Shown piece after piece: positions 33,561-42,603 of a stretch of 64,000 bases of DNA. This DNA is from Nitratidesulfovibrio termitidis HI1 (GTDB lineage: Bacteria > Desulfobacterota > Desulfovibrionia > Desulfovibrionales > Desulfovibrionaceae). Every line of letters begins with the position of its first letter. The stretch's first letter is position 1. The stretch lies in NCBI RefSeq assembly GCF_000504305.1, contig NZ_KI632512.1, positions 2,427,469-2,491,468 on the forward strand, given 5' to 3'. A program made the position numbers and the translations under genes. The notes under the pieces are model-generated. The model had not been told where the DNA came from, made no database searches, and worked only from the letters and a program-made list of their open reading frames with translations.

Positions 33561-35390
33561 ATGCGTGCGCTCCGTTGCTTCCTGTTCACAGTCACACTGG
33601 CGTTCTGGCTGGTTCCCGGCGCACTCCACGCCGAAAAGATGCCCCAAGCCAACCCGCCCTATCCCACCATGCCCATGCGGTACGAGGAATGGACGTGGGA
33701 GGGCACCATAGATACCATTCCCGCAACGCTGACCATGCGCGGCTGGACCAACAACGAGGGCAGCTTCGTGGGCGGCGGCGTGTGCATCCCGCAGCAGGGG
33801 GTCCCACGTTTCGTCACGGGCGGCATCTTTGCCCTGTGGTGGCCGCTCGCCAAGGGGATGCGCCTTTGGGAGTGCCCGCCCGGCGCGGCGGCCTGCACCC
33901 CCTGGTACGGCGACACCTACAGCGAAGACCCCACGGAATTTCGCGCGCGCGAAGGCTACATCGGCGACACGCCCTCAAGGTTCGAACTGCGCCGCACCCG
34001 GCGCGCCACCCTCGACGCGCCGCCGCCTCCACCGGTGCGTCCCCTGTCCGTGCCGCCGCAAGCCCTGGCAGGCCCCCGGCGGGGGGACCTGCTGGAGCAT
34101 CCTGGCCTTGCGCAGCAATTGGCAGGCATGCTGTCTCCCGAACACTACGAGATCGTTCAGGGCATGAGCCAGTGGCAAACAGCCCCCTGCTTCATGGGGT
34201 CGCAAGGCAACTTGCTGTGCGCGGGCACGTCGGACGGATGGCCGTGGTACCGCATCGCCCTGGCCGTAAACCCGCAGGGGCGGGTGGACGTGCTACTGTC
34301 CAACTTCTTCTCCTCCCGCGCCGACACATGGCACTACACCAACGACACCCGCGACGTGGCGGCCCTGCCCGGCGACATCAACGAGGCGCTCCGGCTGTGG
34401 CCGCTGGAGAGCGACGCCCCCGATCCGACACGCACCGATCTGCCGTGGATGCACCTTGGTCCGCTGAGCACCCAGACCTTCCCCATCGTCGCACCCGCCA
34501 CCCCCACCGTGCCGGTGCATGGCGAGGAACGTACATGGACCGGCACCCTCGACGGCACCCCCGTCACCGTGACCATGCGCGGCCAGGCCGACGCGGAAGG
34601 CCGCTTCACGGGGGTCGGCACCGGCACGGAGGCGGGCAGACCACCCTTTGCCATGTCGGGCGCGGTGTTTCCCCATTGGCCGCCCGGCGCGAAGGGCATG
34701 CGGCTTTGGGAATGCGCGGACGGCGCGGATCGCTGCCTGCGATGGGAAGCCGACGTGCACGGCACGGACCGCACCCGCAACGGCATTGCCCAGTGGCCGC
34801 GTCCAGGCAAGGGCGACCGGTTTGCCGACGGGCAGCTTTCGCTGTGCCTGACGGAACGCAAGCCCGCCCCATTGCCCCCTTCCGAAGCTGTTGCCCCACT
34901 GCCCATGCCCCCGGAAGCCTTCGAGAACGTCATGTACTTCGAAAAGGTGCTCACCATGCCCGGCATGGCGCAGCGCCTGACGGCCCTGCTGCCCCCGCCG
35001 CACTATGAACTGCTTTCCACCCTCAGCCTGCTGCCGTTCGACCCCCAAAGCATCCCCGACCACTACACCGGTGAAGGGGGATGCTGCCTGACCGGTCCCC
35101 AGGGGGCGGCGTGCGCGGGCAGCGCCGCATACGACCCGAGCGTGCGTCTGGCGCTGTTCGTGAGCCCGCAAGGACGGCTGGACGTGCTGATCCATACTCC
35201 GCAGGGCGAGAGGACACCGCGCGCATGGCACTACACCACTGATACCGCGAACGCGGCCACCCTGCCCGAACACCTCGACCGCACGCTGGATCTCTGGGGC
35301 ATTCCCCGCGACCGCCACATTCCGTGGATGCATGTATCCGCCGTGCCGCAGGAAACAGCGGGCACAACGGCGCAGTCCGTCGCCCGGTAG
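33561..35390 (+). CDS. Exported protein built of a duplicated two-module unit, unknown function
   Basis: ATG 33561 gives 609 residues, with a signal peptide (RALRCFLFTVTLAFWLVPGA, cleaved near LHA). Two kinds of module alternate. Module A has WTWEGTIDTIPATLTMRGW in the first copy and RTWTGTLDGTPVTVTMRGQ in the second, each followed by GMRLWEC. Module B has LAQQLAGMLSPEHYEIV and AQRLTALLPPPHYELLSTL, each followed by a Cys-bearing loop, NPQGRVDVLL / SPQGRLDVLI and WHYTNDT / WHYTTDT. The order A-B-A-B shows an internal duplication of about 290 residues. Paired Cys suggest disulfides in the periplasm. I do not recognise the family. Confidence 0.8.
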   Translation: MRALRCFLFTVTLAFWLVPGALHAEKMPQANPPYPTMPMRYEEWTWEGTIDTIPATLTMRGWTNNEGSFVGGGVCIPQQGVPRFVTGGIFALWWPLAKGMRLWECPPGAAACTPWYGDTYSEDPTEFRAREGYIGDTPSRFELRRTRRATLDAPPPPPVRPLSVPPQALAGPRRGDLLEHPGLAQQLAGMLSPEHYEIVQGMSQWQTAPCFMGSQGNLLCAGTSDGWPWYRIALAVNPQGRVDVLLSNFFSSRADTWHYTNDTRDVAALPGDINEALRLWPLESDAPDPTRTDLPWMHLGPLSTQTFPIVAPATPTVPVHGEERTWTGTLDGTPVTVTMRGQADAEGRFTGVGTGTEAGRPPFAMSGAVFPHWPPGAKGMRLWECADGADRCLRWEADVHGTDRTRNGIAQWPRPGKGDRFADGQLSLCLTERKPAPLPPSEAVAPLPMPPEAFENVMYFEKVLTMPGMAQRLTALLPPPHYELLSTLSLLPFDPQSIPDHYTGEGGCCLTGPQGAACAGSAAYDPSVRLALFVSPQGRLDVLIHTPQGERTPRAWHYTTDTANAATLPEHLDRTLDLWGIPRDRHIPWMHVSAVPQETAGTTAQSVAR

Positions 35391-35612
35391 CGCCGCGACC
35401 ACCGGGCCGGAACGCGGATGGAGCCAACCCTCCGCCACATCCGTGCAGAGAATGCCGGGGAACCGGGCGGGGGCCGGGCTCGGCAGCCGCGGCAACAGGC
35501 CCGGGAGATATCGGACAGGACGCTCCCGCGCCGCAGGCGGCGGCCCCGCACGGCACGGGCGCGCGTTTCCGCGCCTTGCCAGCCGCGCCGTGCGTGCGGT
35601 ACATCCCCGCCC

Positions 35613-36914
35613 ATGCCCGCCCGTGATACCTTTCCCCATGCCGCATGCGCCAGCGCCGCACCCGGCCTGCCCGGCACGCTGCCAGACACCCAGCCGAATC
35701 AGGCCCCACCCGACGCCGCACCCGCTCTTACGGCTTCCCCCCGCCCCAAGCCCCGTCGCCGCGCCGCCGCCAGCGCAGACACCGCCCAGCCCCGCGAACT
35801 GCCCACCGCCGCCTTTGCGGAAGCCTTTGCCACGGCCCTGCTGGACTGGTTTGCCGTGCACAAGCGCCCGCTGCCGTGGCGGTTCGGCTACGAGCCGTAT
35901 TCAGTGTGGATTTCCGAGGTGATGCTGCAACAGACGCAGATGGACCGGGGGGTGGACTACTTTCTGCGCTGGATGACCCGGTTTCCCGACGCGGCCAGCG
36001 TGGCCGCCGCCAGCGAGGACGAACTGCTGAAGGCGTGGGAAGGGCTTGGCTACTATTCGCGGGTGCGCAACCTGCACAAGGCGGCCAAAGCCCTGGTGGA
36101 GCGGCACGGCGGCGAACTTCCCGACGACCCGGAAGCCATCCGCGCGCTGCCGGGCATCGGCCCGTACACGGCCGGGGCCATCGCGGGCATCGCCTTCAAC
36201 CGTGACGTGACCTGCATCGACGCCAACGTGGAACGGGTGCTGTCACGGGTGTTCGACATAGACACCCCTGTCCGCGCCCAGCCCGCCGCCGCGCGCATCC
36301 GGGCGCTGGCCGCCGCGCTGCTGCCCACGGGGCGCGCCCGCGATTTCAACCAGGCGCTCATGGAACTGGGCGCGCTGGTCTGCCGCAAGAAACCGCAATG
36401 CGCCTCATGCCCGCTGTCCGGTCTGTGCGAAAGCCTGCGCCTGGGCATTCCGCATGAGCGGCCCGTGCCGGGGCGCAAGCAGCCCATCACCCCGCTGGAC
36501 GTAGCCACCGGCGTGCTGGTGCACGGCAGGCGCATCTTCATCCAGAAACGGCCCGACGAGGGCGTGTGGGCGGGGTTCTGGGAATTTCCCGGCGGCTGCG
36601 TGGAGAAGGATGAAGTGCCGGACGCCACCATCGTGCGCGAATACGCCGAGGAAACCGCCTTCCGCATTGCGGTGCGCGACAAGCTGGCGGTAATCCGCCA
36701 CGGGTACACCACCTACCGGGTTACCCTGCACTGCTACCTGTGCGCACTGGACGGGGATATGTCCGGGGAAGCGCCCGTGCCGCCGGTGCTGGACGCGGCC
36801 ACCGAATACCGCTGGGTGGACTTCGCCGAGTTGCCGCGCTTCACCTTTCCCGCCGGGCACCGCAAGCTCATCGACCTGTTGACCACGGATCTGCGCTTCG
36901 CCCCGTACCGCTAG
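35613..36914 (+). CDS. mutY: Adenine DNA glycosylase MutY with NUDIX-like C-terminal domain
   Basis: A 433-residue protein; the start is uncertain because about 65 Pro/Ala-rich residues precede the catalytic domain. PLPWRFGYEPYSVWISEVML holds the catalytic Glu in ISEVMLQQTQ. The helix-hairpin-helix LPGIGPYTAGAI and the catalytic Asp in CIDANVERVLSR follow. The iron-sulfur ligands are CRKKPQCASCPLSGLC, giving Cys spacing 5-2-5, while the usual first spacing is 6. The C-terminal domain (about 295-433) has the NUDIX-like GFWEFPGGCVEKDE that reads 8-oxoguanine. It removes adenine mispaired with 8-oxoG. It stands alone between accessory genes. Confidence 0.9.
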   Translation: MPARDTFPHAACASAAPGLPGTLPDTQPNQAPPDAAPALTASPRPKPRRRAAASADTAQPRELPTAAFAEAFATALLDWFAVHKRPLPWRFGYEPYSVWISEVMLQQTQMDRGVDYFLRWMTRFPDAASVAAASEDELLKAWEGLGYYSRVRNLHKAAKALVERHGGELPDDPEAIRALPGIGPYTAGAIAGIAFNRDVTCIDANVERVLSRVFDIDTPVRAQPAAARIRALAAALLPTGRARDFNQALMELGALVCRKKPQCASCPLSGLCESLRLGIPHERPVPGRKQPITPLDVATGVLVHGRRIFIQKRPDEGVWAGFWEFPGGCVEKDEVPDATIVREYAEETAFRIAVRDKLAVIRHGYTTYRVTLHCYLCALDGDMSGEAPVPPVLDAATEYRWVDFAELPRFTFPAGHRKLIDLLTTDLRFAPYR

Positions 36915-36970
36915 CGCTGGGCACGCGGGCGGCTTCTCGCCCTGCCGGGCTGGTATGGGAACCGGGCGGA

Positions 36971-36994
36971 AGGGGCTTCTGGAAACAGCCCCTA
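36971..36994. terminator. Possible shared hairpin between mutY and the convergent ABC gene
   Basis: AGGGGCT and AGCCCCT pair around a nine-base loop and overlap the stop of the minus-strand gene. T-tracts are short on both strands, so this is a weak call. Confidence 0.35.
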
Positions 36995-38266
36995 GGCCAA
37001 TTCCACGCGCACCCGCGTTCCCTCCGGCATGTCCGCCCGCAGGGAATGCACCACCAATTCAGGCAGTTCAGGCAGTTTCGCCAATTCCGCCAGTCCCGCC
37101 AGTCCCGCCAATTCCGCCAGTCCCGCCAGGCCGGGCTTGGCCACGCCTGCCGCACGGGCCGGGGCCAGGGTCAGCCGGTTGACCTGCCCGGTGAACACCG
37201 CCCGCGTGACCACGGCGGGGCCGTCCGGATCGGGGATGGCAACCAGACCTTCGGGCCGCAGGGCCAGCGGCACGCAATCGTCACCGCCGCCACACAGGCA
37301 GCCGCCCGGCAGGGGCAGGCCGAAGGCCGTGCACGCCGGGCCGTCCAGCACGTTGACCGGCCCCATGAAGCGGGCCACGTCGAGCGAGACGGGCTGCCCG
37401 TACAGTTCCGTCGGGGCGCCGAACTGGGCCAGCCGCCCGTCCAGCATGACCCCGATGCGGTCGGCCACGGCAAACGCCTCTTCCAGGTCGTGGGTGACGC
37501 TGAGGGTGGTCACCCCGTAACGGCGCACCGTTTCGCGCACGTAGACGGCCATCTCCAGGCGCAGGGTGCGGTCCAGGTTGGCGAAGGGTTCGTCCAGCAG
37601 CAGCAGGGCGGGATTGCACACCAGCGCGCGCGCCAGGGCCACCCGCTGGCGCTGCCCGGCGGAAAGATGGGCCGGATAGCGGTGGGCCAGTTCGCCGATA
37701 CCGAAATCCGACAGCATGTCCCCGGCCCGCTGGATACGCTGGCGGCGGCCCAGGCCGCGTGCGCGCAGGCCGAAGGCCACGTTGTCGCGCACGGTCAGGT
37801 GCGGGAACAACAGATAGTCCTGAAAGACCAGGATCACCGCGTCGTCGTGCCCGTCCGGCGGGGTTACGGCAAATCCGCCCCCGTCGTGGGGGTGCAGCCC
37901 GGCCAGCACCCGCAGCAGGGTGGTCTTGCCCACGCCGGATGGCCCCACAAGGCAGGCCATTTCGCCCTGCGCCAGGCTGAAGGTCACCCCGCGGAACACC
38001 GTGCCCGACGTCGTGCCCGATGTCGTGCCCAATGTCGTGCCCAACGTTGTGCCCGATGACGCGCCCGACGATGCGGAGCGCACCCCACCCCCGTCCTGAC
38101 GGGCATCGGGCGCGTGCAAGGGATGGCCTGACGGCCCGCGCGTGCCCCGCCGCCCGGCGGCAAAGCCCACGGCCCGGCCCACGGCGGCGGCCACCAGCCC
38201 CACCCCGCCGGGTGCGGCATCGCCCTCTCCGTACGAGGCGCACAGCCCCTCTACCGCAAGAACCAT
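36992..38266 (-). CDS. ABC transporter ATPase (spermidine/ferric-type) with a low-complexity insert
   Basis: ATG at 38266, behind GGGAAT, gives 424 residues. The nucleotide-binding domain shows Walker A VGPSGVGKTT, Q-loop VFQDYLLFPHLTVRDN, signature LSAGQRQRVALARAL and Walker B ALLLLDEPFANLD, the PotA/FbpC/CysA type with a C-terminal regulatory TOBE-like region. The first strand, MVLAVEGLCASYGEG, is separated from the rest (TVFRGVTFSLAQGEMACLVG) by about 65 low-complexity residues containing a GTT repeat. A second repeat of Leu/Ala/Gly/Glu sits near the C-terminus. No permease or binding protein is adjacent. Its start overlaps the upstream kinase-like gene by 16 bases, so the two are coupled. 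Confidence 0.85.
   Translation of the reverse strand: MVLAVEGLCASYGEGDAAPGGVGLVAAAVGRAVGFAAGRRGTRGPSGHPLHAPDARQDGGGVRSASSGASSGTTLGTTLGTTSGTTSGTVFRGVTFSLAQGEMACLVGPSGVGKTTLLRVLAGLHPHDGGGFAVTPPDGHDDAVILVFQDYLLFPHLTVRDNVAFGLRARGLGRRQRIQRAGDMLSDFGIGELAHRYPAHLSAGQRQRVALARALVCNPALLLLDEPFANLDRTLRLEMAVYVRETVRRYGVTTLSVTHDLEEAFAVADRIGVMLDGRLAQFGAPTELYGQPVSLDVARFMGPVNVLDGPACTAFGLPLPGGCLCGGGDDCVPLALRPEGLVAIPDPDGPAVVTRAVFTGQVNRLTLAPARAAGVAKPGLAGLAELAGLAGLAELAKLPELPELVVHSLRADMPEGTRVRVELA
37058..37131 (-). repeat. In-frame 9-bp minisatellite near the ABC ATPase C-terminus
   Basis: Units related to CCGCCAGTC or CCGCCAATT (plus strand) encode LAGLAGLAELA-like triplets on the minus strand. Copy number changes would alter the C-terminal regulatory domain without breaking the frame. 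Confidence 0.85.
38001..38072 (-). repeat. In-frame 12-bp minisatellite inside the ABC ATPase
   Basis: Six units of GTGCCCGATGTC or variants (plus strand) encode Ser/Thr/Gly tetrapeptides on the minus strand within the insert after the first beta-strand. Neighbouring units differ by one or two bases. Confidence 0.9.
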
Positions 38267-39597
38267 GCGATATTCCCCAGATAGCGTTCGATGGTCCGAA
38301 AGGTGTCGGCATGGGCCAGCGCGCGTGCGCCCCCCGCGTATTCGTGCCAGGCCATCAGGCACCACGACAGGCCGCGCAGCAGCACGGCGCGCACCATGAC
38401 GTCGGCCTTTGTCGCGCACTCCTCCGCGCCCGGCACGGGCTGGCCCGTGTCGCGCAGGGCCGCCCGGTAGTCTTCCAGAAAGGCCGCGCGCGCGGCCGCG
38501 TCAAAGGTGAAATCGGTCTTCCACAGGGTGGTGGAGGGCGCAAGAAAATGACCCAGATCCTGATAGCGGGTGGTGACCACCGCCTTTTCCCAGTCCACCA
38601 GCCACGCGCCGCAGGGCGCGACCGGAGCGCCGTCAGCGCCTGCACCGTCGGGCACGAGAAAGTTGCCGGAATTGACCTCGGTATTGGCGATGACCGGAGG
38701 CTCCTCCGCGAACAGGTGCCGGGTATCCCCGGCCAGCCGGGCCACCCGGTCACGGTAGTCCAGCAGAGCCTGCCGCGCGGCGGCCATGCGCGGGGCCTGC
38801 GGGTGACCGACGTGCCGGTCCAGCAGGGCCGAGCTTTCCGCCACGATGGCCGCCACCGGGTCCGACTGCGCGGCCAGCACGCCGGGCGGCAGCACGTGCG
38901 GCACCGGGCCGGGCGGGGGGATTTCCACTGCCGCAGGCACGGGGACCGCGTGCACGGCGGCGAATACCCGCGCGGCATGGCGGGCATCCGCACGATAGTC
39001 CAGCGGACGCCCCGGCAGCCACTGCATCAGCAGGGCGCCGCCTGATGGGGCTACCCCGTCGGGCGACTGGGCATCAGCCGGACCGCCGCCGGGCAGCACC
39101 GCCGCAGGGGCCAATGCCAGCGGGCGTGGGGTGGCCCCGCACCCGGCCAGGGCGTGCAGCACCCGGTACTCGTAGGAAATCTGATCGGCCAGCCCCAACT
39201 GGCTGCCCGCCGCGCCGCCCCGGTTGATGCGCAGCACCACCGGCCCCGCCGGGGCGCGCACCAGCCAGTTTTCGTGGTATTCCCCGGCGGCCAGAAAGGA
39301 GACATCCGCCGCCGATACGGGTGCTGAGGCGGGGGCGGAGCCGGAGCCGGACGCCTTCCCGGCCACGGGCACGCCCAGCGCGGCGGCCCAGGCCTGGGGC
39401 GTGGCCCCGTCTGCCCCGTCTGCCCCGTCTGCCCCGTCTGCCTCGTCGGGGGCATCCCGTGAAAGGTCCGGCGTAAAGCCGAACCCTGTGTCGTGCCCCG
39501 CGGGGGAGAGGACGCCAGACAACGCACCCGCCTCGCTCCCCTTTCCCTGCCGGGTCATGCGCCCGAGAAATTCCGCAACCATGGCCGCCGTGTGCAC
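38251..39597 (-). CDS. Phosphotransferase of the aminoglycoside/choline-kinase fold
   Basis: GTG at 39597, five bases after GGGAGG, gives 448 residues; ATG 39582 is an alternative. The kinase-like fold shows AGEYHENWLVRAPAGPVVLR near residue 100, then ISYEYRVLHALAGCGATPRP, the catalytic loop NTEVNSGNFLVPD (in place of HxDxxxxN) and the metal motif WLVDWEKAVVTTRYQDLGHF. The N-terminal 90 residues are low in complexity with a DGA repeat. The substrate is unknown; choline, methylthioribose or sugar-like alcohols are all possible. Coupling to an ABC ATPase suggests a role in uptake and phosphorylation of a small molecule. Confidence 0.78.
   Translation of the reverse strand: MHTAAMVAEFLGRMTRQGKGSEAGALSGVLSPAGHDTGFGFTPDLSRDAPDEADGADGADGADGATPQAWAAALGVPVAGKASGSGSAPASAPVSAADVSFLAAGEYHENWLVRAPAGPVVLRINRGGAAGSQLGLADQISYEYRVLHALAGCGATPRPLALAPAAVLPGGGPADAQSPDGVAPSGGALLMQWLPGRPLDYRADARHAARVFAAVHAVPVPAAVEIPPPGPVPHVLPPGVLAAQSDPVAAIVAESSALLDRHVGHPQAPRMAAARQALLDYRDRVARLAGDTRHLFAEEPPVIANTEVNSGNFLVPDGAGADGAPVAPCGAWLVDWEKAVVTTRYQDLGHFLAPSTTLWKTDFTFDAAARAAFLEDYRAALRDTGQPVPGAEECATKADVMVRAVLLRGLSWCLMAWHEYAGGARALAHADTFRTIERYLGNIAWFLR
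39404..39448 (-). repeat. In-frame 9-bp minisatellite (DGA repeat)
   Basis: Five near-identical units of GCCCCGTCT on the plus strand encode Gly-Ala-Asp triplets in the N-terminal extension of the phosphotransferase. Confidence 0.9.
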
Positions 39598-39988
39598 ATC
39601 CGCCTCCCGTGTCGATGCCCAGCCATAGCAGGAACCCGCCGCCCGCTCAACGCGGCGGACCCCGCGTGGCAACCGTTTACCCCCTCCACCCGCCCCCCTC
39701 ATGCGTCCTGTCATGCGTCAAGGGGTTGGAAAGCGCGGGCAAATGGGGTAGGGCTGGAATCTCGTCCGGGTTCCATGCGGACGAAGCTCCGGCAACCCAT
39801 GGCGCCGCCCCGCGGCGGCGCACGAACCGTGTCGGCTGGTCGGCGTGCGCCGGTCCGCCCCACGGTGGTTTCCTGCGGCGTTTCGCCCGGCGTCGCCGCG
39901 TCCTGTGCCGCACATCGCGCAGCCGGACGCGCCGCGACGAAACAAGCAACCACCGCCCTTCCCGCTCGCCCCGGAAGAGAGCACCACG

Positions 39989-40330
39989 ATGATGCCCAAC
40001 GACAGACAAAAACTCCGGGAACGGATCGTCGCCGATCTCGCCCGCATCGCGCAGGACATAGAGGCCCTGAAGGAACTGACCAAGCCTGTTCCCCCCGGTG
40101 CGGACGGCATGGACGAAGTCTCTCGCATGGACGCCATCCAGAACAAGAGCGTCAACGAGGCCGCCCTGGCCCAGCTGCGCAACCGCCAGGTGGGTCTGGA
40201 ATACGCCCTGAAGCGCATCGACGAGGACGATCCCGACTTCGGCTTCTGCGTGGAATGCGGCGAGCCCATCCCCCTGGCCCGGCTCATGGCCATGCCCGAA
40301 GCCAGCCGCTGCGTGAACTGCGCCGACTGA
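39989..40330 (+). CDS. DksA/TraR-family zinc-finger protein
   Basis: The two adjacent ATGs at 39989 and 39992 give 113 residues, shorter than E. coli DksA (151). An N-terminal coiled-coil-like helix pair spans about 5-80. The C4 zinc finger is intact: CVECGEPIPLARL...CVNCAD, close to the C-terminus. Such proteins insert the coiled coil into the RNA polymerase secondary channel. The DxxDxA tip is not obvious, so it may act like TraR or only resemble DksA. The 391-base gap before it, divergent from the kinase gene, shows no other gene. Confidence 0.87.
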   Translation: MMPNDRQKLRERIVADLARIAQDIEALKELTKPVPPGADGMDEVSRMDAIQNKSVNEAALAQLRNRQVGLEYALKRIDEDDPDFGFCVECGEPIPLARLMAMPEASRCVNCAD

Positions 40331-40404
40331 TCCCGGCCCGCGCCCTTCGTTCTCGACCCTGACGGGGTATCGCCCCCCGACGGATTACCTACCGGGACGA
40401 CGCC

Positions 40405-42444
40405 ATGCCGCACGCCTCCCTTGCCCTTGCCTGGCAGCGCCTGCCGCTGTGGCTGCGCATCCGCCTCGTGCACGGCAGCGTGGGGTCCGTCCACCGGCTG
40501 CGCTGCGCGGCCGACGCCATCACCCGCTCCCAATCCCCCGCCGCTTCTCCCGCCAGCGCCACAGGCCCCGCCGGACGTGACGACCTGTTGCGCACCGGTC
40601 GCGAACTGCTGCTTGCCGCGTGGGAGGAAGACCCCTGCAACGGCCAGTTGGCCGGGCAGGTACTGCTGCTGCATCAACGGCTGCCCTGGCTGCACTTCGC
40701 GCTGAGCGCGCTGCTGGCCGCCGTGCACGGGGCCTGGCGGCGGCCCGCCGACCTGGCCCGCTATGAACGGCTGGCCGCCCAGGCCGACTGGGTGCGCCTG
40801 CAACGCCATGTGGACGCCGAGCGCCAACGCGACCCCGCCAACCTGTTCTGGGTGCAGCAGGCGGTGGCCGTGGGCGAACTTTCCGGCGACCTGGACTGGC
40901 TGGACGGGCACCTGCACCGGGCCGCAGCCCGGCTTGCCCCGCCTGGTGGACCTGGCCTACCCCCTCTCGCCCCGCTTTTCGACCATCTTCACGGCTGCCT
41001 CGCGGCCAACCGCGCTTCCGCCTGCGCGGGGCTTGCTGATGGCGGGGCCACCGCCGCCCGCCACCATGACGTCGCGCTGGCCCATTTTCGCGATGCCGCA
41101 CTGGCCGTGTCCGGCCTGCCTGCGTCTGGCCTGCCTGAGTCCGGCCTGATTCCCTCGGGCCTGCCTGCATCCAATCGGGCGTCCTCCGCCGTACCGCGCA
41201 GCGGCTTCTGGCTGGCCCCGGTGGAGCACGCCGCCCACTGCCTGGTCCGCCTGGGTGAAACCCCCGCCGCCCTGATCCTGTGGGACGCGGTGCTGACCGC
41301 CCGGCCCTGGCACGTCAACCTCGCCCTGCGCGCCCACGACGTCTGGCGCGGCGTGGACACTCCGGAAGCCGCGCCCGCCGGGTCCACCGCCGTGCTGCTC
41401 TATTCGTGGAACAAGGCGCAGGAACTGGACACCGCCCTCACCCACCTGGCCCCCGGCCTGGCGGACGTGACCCGCATCGCCCTGCTGGACAACGGATCCA
41501 CCGACGGCACCGGTGGCACTGGCGGCACCGGCGACGTGGTGCGCGCCTGGGCCGACAGGTTCGGCGCGGACCGCTGCACCGCCGTGCACCTGCCGGTCAA
41601 CGTGGGGGCTGCCGCCGCGCGCAACTGGCTGATGCGCCTGCCGGAAGTGGCCGCCTGCGACTTTACCGCCTATCTGGACGACGACGCCGCCGTGCCCGCC
41701 GACTGGTTGCGTCGCCTGGCCGGTGCGGTGCGCCGCCAGCCGGATGCCGCAGCCTGGGGCGGGCGCACCCTGGACTGGCACGCCCCGTACGTGGTCCAGT
41801 CTGCCGACCTGCACCTGACCGCGCACTTCCGCGCACCGGAAGGTACCCCGCCGGACCTTGCCGCCTTCGCGGACGACACCCCACCCCCGTCAGGTAACGA
41901 TACGGGCAGCGATGCAGGCGACATGCCAGACGACAGGGTTGGCGACAGGGCTGGCGCGCCGCAACGCGACGTCCTGTCGCCGGAAGTGGCCTTTTCCCCG
42001 GCCCGCGCCCATGCGCTGCCCTTTTCCGTCAGCGACCTGCACGCGCAGGTCACGGACATGGGGCGCTTCGACTACCTGCGTCCGTGCATTTCGGTGACCG
42101 GGTGTTGCCACCTGTTCCGCACCGCCGAACTGCTGGAGGACGGAGGCTTTTCCCTCTCGCTGTCGCCCTCGCAGTACGACGACCTGGAACACGACCTGCG
42201 CCGGGCCCGCGCCGGGCGGCTGGCCTGCTACACCGGCTTTCTGCCCGTGCGCCACATGAAACGCAGCGGCAAGGCCGTGCGCATGGGTGCGGCACAGTTC
42301 GGCAACGGCCTGGGCAACCGGTACAAACTTTCGGGCATGTTCGACGCCGCCGAGGTGCTGGCCATGCGCCGCCGCGAGTTCGAGGCGCTGGAACGCGACC
42401 TGCTGCGCAAGCTGGCGGCCCTGGGCACGCGCACGGCATCCTGA
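40405..42444 (+). CDS. Large glycosyltransferase family 2 protein
   Basis: A 679-residue protein. The first 320 residues are helical and low in recognisable motifs, with an SGLP-type repeat near residue 236-256. The GT-A domain follows: AVLLYSWNKAQELDTALTHL, ALLDNGSTDGTGG, NVGAAAARNWLM and DFTAYLDDDAAVPADWLRRL, where DDD is the metal site. A charged, Asp/Gly-rich loop (about 490-520) interrupts the domain before VTDMGRFDYLRPCISVTGCC. ATG 40405 lacks a strong ribosome site. It adds sugar to an unknown acceptor. The FAD protein gene downstream may belong to the same pathway. Confidence 0.82.
   Translation: MPHASLALAWQRLPLWLRIRLVHGSVGSVHRLRCAADAITRSQSPAASPASATGPAGRDDLLRTGRELLLAAWEEDPCNGQLAGQVLLLHQRLPWLHFALSALLAAVHGAWRRPADLARYERLAAQADWVRLQRHVDAERQRDPANLFWVQQAVAVGELSGDLDWLDGHLHRAAARLAPPGGPGLPPLAPLFDHLHGCLAANRASACAGLADGGATAARHHDVALAHFRDAALAVSGLPASGLPESGLIPSGLPASNRASSAVPRSGFWLAPVEHAAHCLVRLGETPAALILWDAVLTARPWHVNLALRAHDVWRGVDTPEAAPAGSTAVLLYSWNKAQELDTALTHLAPGLADVTRIALLDNGSTDGTGGTGGTGDVVRAWADRFGADRCTAVHLPVNVGAAAARNWLMRLPEVAACDFTAYLDDDAAVPADWLRRLAGAVRRQPDAAAWGGRTLDWHAPYVVQSADLHLTAHFRAPEGTPPDLAAFADDTPPPSGNDTGSDAGDMPDDRVGDRAGAPQRDVLSPEVAFSPARAHALPFSVSDLHAQVTDMGRFDYLRPCISVTGCCHLFRTAELLEDGGFSLSLSPSQYDDLEHDLRRARAGRLACYTGFLPVRHMKRSGKAVRMGAAQFGNGLGNRYKLSGMFDAAEVLAMRRREFEALERDLLRKLAALGTRTAS
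41110..41172 (+). repeat. In-frame 15-bp minisatellite in the glycosyltransferase gene
   Basis: Four units related to TCCGGCCTGCCTGCG encode SGLPA/SGLPE pentapeptides in the N-terminal region. A smaller GGT repeat lies at about 41506-41534 in the same gene. Confidence 0.8.
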
Positions 42445-42603
42445 CGACAATACTTGCCCGGACCGGACCCGTCAGGCACGATTCTCCAAACAGGCTCGCT
42501 TGCCCAGACCACGCAACCGGCCCGGCCCACCCCCATCACCACGCCCCGCACCGGGCATACGGCAACCGCGCGGATACATCGCGCGCCCCACGCAGGACAC
42601 CGC

